The position numbers and the translations under genes are program-made. The notes below the pieces were generated by a model that searched no databases, was not told where the DNA came from, and saw only the letters and a list, made by a program, of their open reading frames with translations. From Pseudomonadota bacterium (GTDB lineage Bacteria > Pseudomonadota > Alphaproteobacteria > Rhizobiales > Hyphomicrobiaceae), in assembly GCA_023423275.1 (NCBI GenBank), contig JAFAFW010000075.1:124001-188000 (forward strand): a DNA stretch of 64,000 nt. Direction: 5' to 3'. Below, piece after piece: positions 59,807 to 64,000 of the stretch (position 1 is the stretch's first letter; each line of letters starts with the position of its first letter).

Positions 59807-60919
59807 ATGAAGCACCAATTTGATGACCCCTCGATTCCCTCCTGGATCGAAATTATCGAACGCGTGAAGTCTGACGTCACATTGCAGCCCGACAAACGGA
59901 CCGTTGTTGCCTGCCGTTTGCGACAGCTGCTGAAATGGGATGCGATCGCCAATCAACGCCTGCACCCGCTCCCGGCAGAGACCCTGCCGTTCAGCGAGTC
60001 GCATCTCGAAGCCTTGATCAAGCCGCTGTCGCCCAGCGTACTTGGCATCGCCCCCAAAACACTGGCCAACGCCATTGCCGATGCCCGCTTCACGCTCAGC
60101 CACTATGGCCTCCGGCCGGTGCGGCCGTGGCTGCTACTTCCACCCGCGTGGTCTCAACTGGAGGCAATCATCGAGCAGGCCTTTCTGCGCATGAATGTCA
60201 AACGCCTGCTGCGGTTCTGCGCGGCGCATGGCCTTCTGCCATCAGCCGTGAACCCACAGATCGTTCCTGCATTCATCGCGGCGGTGGAAGCCGACATACG
60301 CGTGGCCAATCCGGCTTTGATCGCCCGACGGGCGCTGCGGGCGTGGAATGCACTGGCCACAGGGCACGCCGATCAATGGCCTCAGGTGCGACTGTCAATG
60401 CCTCGTCGCCGGAAGATTTGGGGACGGCGGTGGACAGAGGTCCCGGCCTTGGAACGAGCGATCGACGCCTACTTTTCTCCGCCTCTGCCGCATCAACTCT
60501 TCAAATGCCGGCACAAGAAGAAGCTGCGCCCGACAACCATCCAGACACAGAAGGAGGCACTGCGTTGCTATGTCAGCGCCCTGCTCAACGACGGCATGCC
60601 TGGCCAGGTCTTCCTCGCCTATATCGAGCAGATTCTGGTGCCGACACTCGCACCCGGCGACATTGTCGTGCTCGACAATCTCCCCGGTCACAAGCCGTCC
60701 AGGGTGCGCGAGGTGATCGAGGCGGCGAGCGCGGAGCTACGCCTCCTGCCGCCCTACTCACCAGATCTCAATCCCATCGAGATGGCCTACTCGAAGCTCA
60801 AATCCCTGCTCAGAAAGGCTGCCGCCCGAAGCGTCGATCAGCTTTGGACAGCAATCGCAGAGGCCCTGCCGAACCTCGCGCCCAGAGATTGCAAAGCCTA
60901 CTTCAAAGCCGCCGGATAG
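59807..60919 (+). CDS. fusion: N-terminal integrase-like region joined to C-terminal IS630 transposase
   Basis: A 370-residue in-frame chimera. Residues about 1-265 resemble the N-terminal part of a large tyrosine integrase of alphaproteobacteria (WIEIIERV, DKRTVVACRLRQLLKWDAIA, YGLRPVRPW, SMPRRRKIWGRRWTEVPA, and the core-binding LRPTTIQTQKEALRCYVSALL). From about residue 265 the protein reads FLAYIEQILVPTLAPGDIVV, LDNLPGHKPS and LPPYSPDLNPIEMAYSKLKS, the C-terminal half of an IS630-family DDE transposase. Neither protein is complete: the integrase catalytic domain and the transposase N-terminal half are missing. ATG 59807 has AGGGA six bases upstream. The product is probably inactive in both ways. 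Confidence 0.75.
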   Translation: MKHQFDDPSIPSWIEIIERVKSDVTLQPDKRTVVACRLRQLLKWDAIANQRLHPLPAETLPFSESHLEALIKPLSPSVLGIAPKTLANAIADARFTLSHYGLRPVRPWLLLPPAWSQLEAIIEQAFLRMNVKRLLRFCAAHGLLPSAVNPQIVPAFIAAVEADIRVANPALIARRALRAWNALATGHADQWPQVRLSMPRRRKIWGRRWTEVPALERAIDAYFSPPLPHQLFKCRHKKKLRPTTIQTQKEALRCYVSALLNDGMPGQVFLAYIEQILVPTLAPGDIVVLDNLPGHKPSRVREVIEAASAELRLLPPYSPDLNPIEMAYSKLKSLLRKAAARSVDQLWTAIAEALPNLAPRDCKAYFKAAG

Positions 60920-60946
60920 AGAGCCGTATGATCGGAAAATGCTCTA
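60598..60946 (+). mobile_element. IS630-family insertion sequence remnant (right part)
   Basis: From about 60598 (the junction with the integrase-like region) the DNA encodes the C-terminal half of an IS630 transposase. Behind its stop the sequence GATCGGAAAATGCTC (60930-60944) followed by TAG resembles the right end of Hyphomicrobiales IS630 elements, whose ends read GAGCATTTTCCG inward. IS630 elements target TA. The left end is gone, so the IS is truncated by a deletion that also created the fused frame. Confidence 0.65.
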
Positions 60947-61229
60947 GTCTGGGCCGATCACGAGCAGGGCCAATCAGGAGCAATCATCCCTCTTGTTGAA
61001 GGCTCGATCGAATCACTAACGCTCTAGGCGGGCGTAGCTCAAACGAATCGGGCAGCGGAGTGCCGCAACAGGTTGCGAAACAACTCACCGACAAGTACCA
61101 CCGGGGCCTCGATTTGGCTCGGCTGGAGTGGACTATTTCCACGATTACGGGTACTTCTGCAATACTGTCCAATGTCAGCCGTCATCATCTTGCCGACGGC
61201 AAACATGCCAATAAACATCATGAAAAATC
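60947..61229. other. 283-bp non-coding stretch between IS remnant and tetR-type gene
   Basis: No gene is supported here. A CGCTCTAG word at 61020-61027 repeats the GCTCTAG at the IS end (60941-60947), which may mark a second damaged IS end. Several short frames lack ribosome sites. The stretch probably includes the tetR promoter close to 61200. Confidence 0.45.
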
Positions 61230-61874
61230 ATGACCAGAACGAGCCGTATAACATTGAGTGGACGGCGCACGAAGCCGGTTAAGGGTAAGCCGACGCCACC
61301 TACCGCAGCCTCTACTAACGATGCTTCGGAACGGCGTGATCGTATCGTGCTCGCCGCTTCCCAGCATTTTGCCCGTAATGGGTTTGATGCAACCTCAATG
61401 CGGGATATCGCGAAGGATGCCGGCATTCTTGCAGGGTCGATGTACCACTACTTTGCGTCAAAGGAAGAACTCTACATTGCGGCACACGCCGCAGGCTTAA
61501 AAGTCGTAACCGAAGCCGTTTTGGAGGCCATCAAAGGTGTGGCCGACCCCTGGGAGCGCCTGGCGGAGGCCGCAGCCGTGCATTGCCGCATGCTGGTTGG
61601 CAACCACGCCCGGGTGTTCCGCCACCCTCAAATTCCAACTCCGTCCCTCATCGTGGACTTTCATGGCGTCATTGTCAGGCAGCGAGATTCGTACGAGCGG
61701 ATTTTCCGGGATCTTATCGCCGACCTGCCGTTGCCCAAGGACGTTGATCGCCACCTGTTGCGATTGCACTTTCTGGGTGCGCTCAATTGGGTCTCGCAGT
61801 GGTACAGGGCGGACTTCCGGCTTACGCCGGACGAGGTGGGCCGCGGCCTCGTGCATATGCTGAGAAGAAAGTAG
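61230..61874 (+). CDS. TetR family transcriptional regulator
   Basis: A 214-residue repressor. A basic unstructured leader (about 35 residues) is followed by the TetR HTH: ERRDRIVLAASQHFARNGFDATSMRDIAKDAGILAGSMYHYFASKEELYIAAHA, and the all-helical ligand half with WERLAEAAAVHCRML and PHPQIPTPSLI-like FRHPQIPTPS and HFLGALNWVSQWYRAD. The C-terminal sequence is like regulators of acyl-CoA or aromatic-acid genes. It lies tail-to-tail with the second liv-type operon, its likely target. The ATG is at 61230, with the leader residues not conserved. Confidence 0.88.
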   Translation: MTRTSRITLSGRRTKPVKGKPTPPTAASTNDASERRDRIVLAASQHFARNGFDATSMRDIAKDAGILAGSMYHYFASKEELYIAAHAAGLKVVTEAVLEAIKGVADPWERLAEAAAVHCRMLVGNHARVFRHPQIPTPSLIVDFHGVIVRQRDSYERIFRDLIADLPLPKDVDRHLLRLHFLGALNWVSQWYRADFRLTPDEVGRGLVHMLRRK

Positions 61875-61894
61875 CCCGTTACCGGGCTACTTTT
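61871..61894. terminator. terminator overlapping the tetR stop codon
   Basis: The perfect 8-bp stem GTAGCCCG / CGGGCTAC with a TTAC loop and TTTT tail begins at the codon before the stop and includes the stop TAG itself. It is a rho-independent terminator for tetR; read leftward it lies only 8 bp behind the convergent binding-protein gene. Confidence 0.88.
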
Positions 61895-61901
61895 GTTGAT
61901 C

Positions 61902-63020
61902 TCAGTTCACGGGCACAAAAGCCCCGTCTTTGACGACCAAAATGATACCTCCGTAGCTTGGCGCTCTTTCAGGACCGATTGAATATTTGCCTTTGCCAAG
62001 GACGGATGGCATGTTCGTGATCTGGCTCAGCGCACCGCGCAAGCTCTCGCGTGTCACATTGGGCGCGGCCTTCAGCGCTGCTGTCTTGAAAAGCTGGACG
62101 GCGTTGTAGCCGACCGCAGCCCAGTTATCTGGCGGGGTATTGTAGCGCTTCTTAAACACCTCAACAAAATGCCGATTCAGCTCGGAAGGGGTGCCGGGAT
62201 GATAGTCAGCGACCAGGTAAGTGCCCTCTACGGCCTTGCCGCCTGTTGTCAGGTAAGGCTGGGAGACATGGCCCGGGGGCGCGAGCAACTTTACGTCCTT
62301 GGATAGGCCAGCTTGGCGTGCCTGGAGCAACAGATTGGCCGCTTGCTCAGGCGGCATATAGAGCGAGATTGCATCAACTCCGGCGGAAGCAATTTTCGTA
62401 CTTAGAGCGGTAAAGTCGCTATCCAGACTGCTAATGGTGTCATCGGCAACGACCTGCGCACCGGCAGCCGCCATATGATCCCTCACCACCGTGCGCTGTT
62501 CGCTGAAAAGAATGTTGTCCCGCACGGAGACGAAAGCAATTTTCTTGATCTTCAACTGCTCGATACCGAATTTCGCGAGGCCAACCATGATGTCCGATGG
62601 CGCCTCGGGAATGGTGAAAATCCATTCGCCGATTTTCCGCACCGCTGGCGATGGGGTATTGGTGATCATGGGAATCTTCAAATCCATGACGAGCGGCCCG
62701 GCGGCCATCGCATCCGTCGACGTGTTGGGACCGATGATCGCAAGCGCGCGATCTTTCAGGGCCATTCGGCGCGCAAGGGTGACGGTTTGAGCGCGATCGC
62801 TGGCGGTATCTTCGAGAAGGAGATCAAGCTTGGTTCCGTTCACACCGCCCGCCGCGTTGATCTCTTCGACGGCAATGCGAATACCCTTCTCCATCGAGAC
62901 GCCAACAAAGGCATAGGGACCTGTCATGGCGGTCGGCGCGCCAAGGACATACTTCTCCTGCGCGTGAGCGGCCAAGGGTAAGAGCGCCATGATGAGCGCC
63001 GCAATCGTTCTCAAAACCAT
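61902..63020 (-). CDS. ABC transporter periplasmic substrate-binding protein (liv-like, element-borne)
   Basis: A 372-residue periplasmic receptor of the Peripla_BP_6 type. The signal peptide MVLRTIAALIMALLPLAAHA is cleaved before QEKYVLG. The body has AVEEINAAGGVNGTKLDLLLED, IGPNTSTDAMAAGPLV and PSPAVRKIGEWIFTIPEAPS, as in receptors for aromatic acids or hydrophobic amino acids. ATG 63020 has GGAGG eight bases upstream, which decides it. It is the last gene of the leftward operon behind livF and the truncated livG. A ligand cannot be named. Confidence 0.88.
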   Translation of the reverse strand: MVLRTIAALIMALLPLAAHAQEKYVLGAPTAMTGPYAFVGVSMEKGIRIAVEEINAAGGVNGTKLDLLLEDTASDRAQTVTLARRMALKDRALAIIGPNTSTDAMAAGPLVMDLKIPMITNTPSPAVRKIGEWIFTIPEAPSDIMVGLAKFGIEQLKIKKIAFVSVRDNILFSEQRTVVRDHMAAAGAQVVADDTISSLDSDFTALSTKIASAGVDAISLYMPPEQAANLLLQARQAGLSKDVKLLAPPGHVSQPYLTTGGKAVEGTYLVADYHPGTPSELNRHFVEVFKKRYNTPPDNWAAVGYNAVQLFKTAALKAAPNVTRESLRGALSQITNMPSVLGKGKYSIGPERAPSYGGIILVVKDGAFVPVN

Positions 63021-63044
63021 AGGTGTTTCCTCCATTTTGTTTGG

Positions 63045-63758
63045 TTATGTGTCGGCGCCCAGGTAGTGCGCGATGACGGTGCTATTGCTGGCGAGTTCAG
63101 CGCTCGGGCCTTCAAGGACGATGCGCCCGCGCTCGAGCACATAGGCGTAGCTCGTTGATGCTAGGGCCCGCCGGGCGTTTTGCTCCACGACGAGGATGCT
63201 CAGGCCGGCAGCGTTAAGTTTTTGAAGGCTCGCAAAAACCTCGTTCGACATGAGCGGCGAAAGGCCAAGGCTCGGCTCGTCCAGCAAAAGGAGCTTCGGC
63301 GCCCCCATCAGGGCGCGGCCGATCGCGAGCATCTGTTGCTGCCCGCCCGACAACGAAGCCGCCATTTGCTGCCGGCGTTCCTTGAGGATGGGGAATACAG
63401 AGAAGATGTTCTCAAGGGACATTTCGGTGTGGCCCGACCGGCGTCGCGCGGCAATTCGGCCAAGTTCGAGGTTTTCTTCAACCGACAGCGGTCCGAGAAT
63501 CTGGCGGCCCTCCGGAACTTGCAAGAGACCGAGTTGGGCAATGCGATGGGCTGGCAAGCCTGCCGCTCCTGAACCGTCAAAAACGACGCTTCCAGCTTTG
63601 GGCTTCAGGACGCCGCTGACGGTGTTGAGCAGGGTACTTTTGCCCGCTCCGTTGGCGCCGATCAGCGCGCGCATCTCGCCCTTGGGCACGTGCAGGTTGA
63701 CACCGCGGAGGGCCTCGATGCCACCATAGGACGTTGCGAGCGAGGTTACGCGCAGCAT
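63045..63758 (-). CDS. livF: ABC transporter ATP-binding protein (LivF type, element-borne)
   Basis: A 237-residue ATPase of usual LivF length. Walker A is GANGAGKSTLL, the signature is SLSGGQQQML, Walker B is LLLLDEPSLGLSP, and an EQN Q/H-loop region follows (VVEQNARRAL). The start MLRVTSLATSYGGIEAL is typical. It lies 3 bp behind the partial LivG gene and 24 bp before the receptor gene, inside one operon. Confidence 0.9.
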   Translation of the reverse strand: MLRVTSLATSYGGIEALRGVNLHVPKGEMRALIGANGAGKSTLLNTVSGVLKPKAGSVVFDGSGAAGLPAHRIAQLGLLQVPEGRQILGPLSVEENLELGRIAARRRSGHTEMSLENIFSVFPILKERRQQMAASLSGGQQQMLAIGRALMGAPKLLLLDEPSLGLSPLMSNEVFASLQKLNAAGLSILVVEQNARRALASTSYAYVLERGRIVLEGPSAELASNSTVIAHYLGADT

Positions 63759-63761
63759 AGG

Positions 63762-64000
63762 CTATCCTAGGTAAGCGCTGACAACGCGCGGATCATTTCG
63801 AACGCGCTCGGGGGTGCCTGAGCATATCAGCCGCCCCTGGTCGACGGCATAGATCTCCTTGCAGATGCGCATGACGAATCGCACATTGTGTTCAATAAGC
63901 AGAATGGCGAGGCCGCTTGCTGCAAGAGATTCGAACAATTCGCCGAGCTCAGTCGCCTCCACGTCGTTCATTCCCGCAACAGGCTCATCCAGGAGCAGAA
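63762..64000 (-). CDS. livG: ABC transporter ATP-binding protein (LivG type), C-terminal part (cut by window edge)
   Basis: The leftward frame from the right edge reads the C-terminal third of a LivG ATPase: Walker B end LLLDEPVAGMN, the DVEATELGELFESLAASGL helix, H-loop LLIEHNVRFVMRICKEI and the tail VRNDPRVVSAYLG. Walker A and the signature are outside the window. It precedes livF in the same operon. The permease genes are expected further right. Confidence 0.85.
   Translation of the reverse strand, partial: LLLDEPVAGMNDVEATELGELFESLAASGLAILLIEHNVRFVMRICKEIYAVDQGRLICSGTPERVRNDPRVVSAYLG

Noticed and set aside
61020..61221. Possible gene on either strand next to the IS remnant
   Set aside because: The frames have no ribosome site and no recognisable domain, so they look like random open frames.
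57793..64000. Second copy of the tRNA-Ala 3' end (attR) within the window
   Set aside because: I found no repeat of the tRNA 3' sequence here; the right end of the element must be beyond 64 kb.
1..64000. CRISPR array, rRNA operon, riboswitch or a multi-gene phage-defence system
   Set aside because: No spaced repeats, no rRNA-like sequence, no recognisable riboswitch and no adjacent defence genes were seen.

Overview
The window is ordinary high-GC chromosomal DNA of an alphaproteobacterium, most likely a Hyphomicrobiales (Rhizobiales) species of the Bradyrhizobium/Rhodopseudomonas/Pseudorhodoplanes type. This is inferred from the mutS/maeB divergent pair, a BcsS-type protein, a phasin, the exonuclease plus ATP-dependent ligase pair, many liv-type ABC and TRAP transporters, and a CoxMSL-order molybdenum hydroxylase. 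No rRNA or species-specific marker is present, so the genus is not decided.

Layout. 0-6 kb: truncated mutS, fused malic enzyme maeB, an Fsr-like MFS exporter, a DedA-like membrane protein and an unknown exported protein. 6-17.5 kb: a leftward liv-type ABC operon headed by a long-chain acyl-CoA ligase, facing mmsA, a 42-residue membrane protein, a GST and a PaaK-like ligase; it looks like uptake and CoA-activation of organic acids. 17.5-22.3 kb: a uronate locus (uronate dehydrogenase, FadR-type regulator, DctPQM TRAP transporter). 22-29 kb: patatin-like lipase, a membrane GGDEF-EAL protein with a 10-bp dyad upstream, an unusual acyl-CoA dehydrogenase and an aminotransferase. 29-38 kb: methyltransferase, ComF, glutaredoxin, nitrilase-fold amidase, DUF1178, asd, BcsS-like protein, a ligase-associated exonuclease with its ATP-dependent DNA ligase, and a phasin. 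38-46 kb: bioY, pyrE, RraA-like aldolase, tandem Usp, ETF-QO, uracil-DNA glycosylase, moaB, extensin-like protein and rnk. 46-57.5 kb: acs, DUF1761, a MoaD-like carrier, an EamA half-transporter, a three-subunit molybdenum hydroxylase divergent from an orphan TRAP binding protein, a DapB-like reductase, folD, DUF167 and yggT.

At 57.7 kb a tRNA-Ala(CGC) gene with a strong promoter marks the edge of an integrated element. A tyrosine integrase runs leftward into the tRNA and uses tRNA sequence for its last codons and stop. Behind it lie an overlapping HTH gene, a second HTH gene split by a -1 frameshift, an AT-rich stretch, and an ORF in which the N-terminal part of another integrase is fused in frame to the C-terminal part of an IS630-family transposase. 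Then come a TetR regulator and a second liv-type ABC operon that runs off the right edge. The far end of the element is not in the window.

The most interesting signals are in this element (frameshifted HTH gene, integrase/IS630 fusion, integrase ending inside the tRNA), together with three enzymes that lack residues normally catalytic in their families (acyl-CoA dehydrogenase, DapB-like protein, molybdenum hydroxylase) and an orphan TRAP receptor facing the molybdenum hydroxylase. I saw no CRISPR array, rRNA, riboswitch or clear multi-gene defence system.
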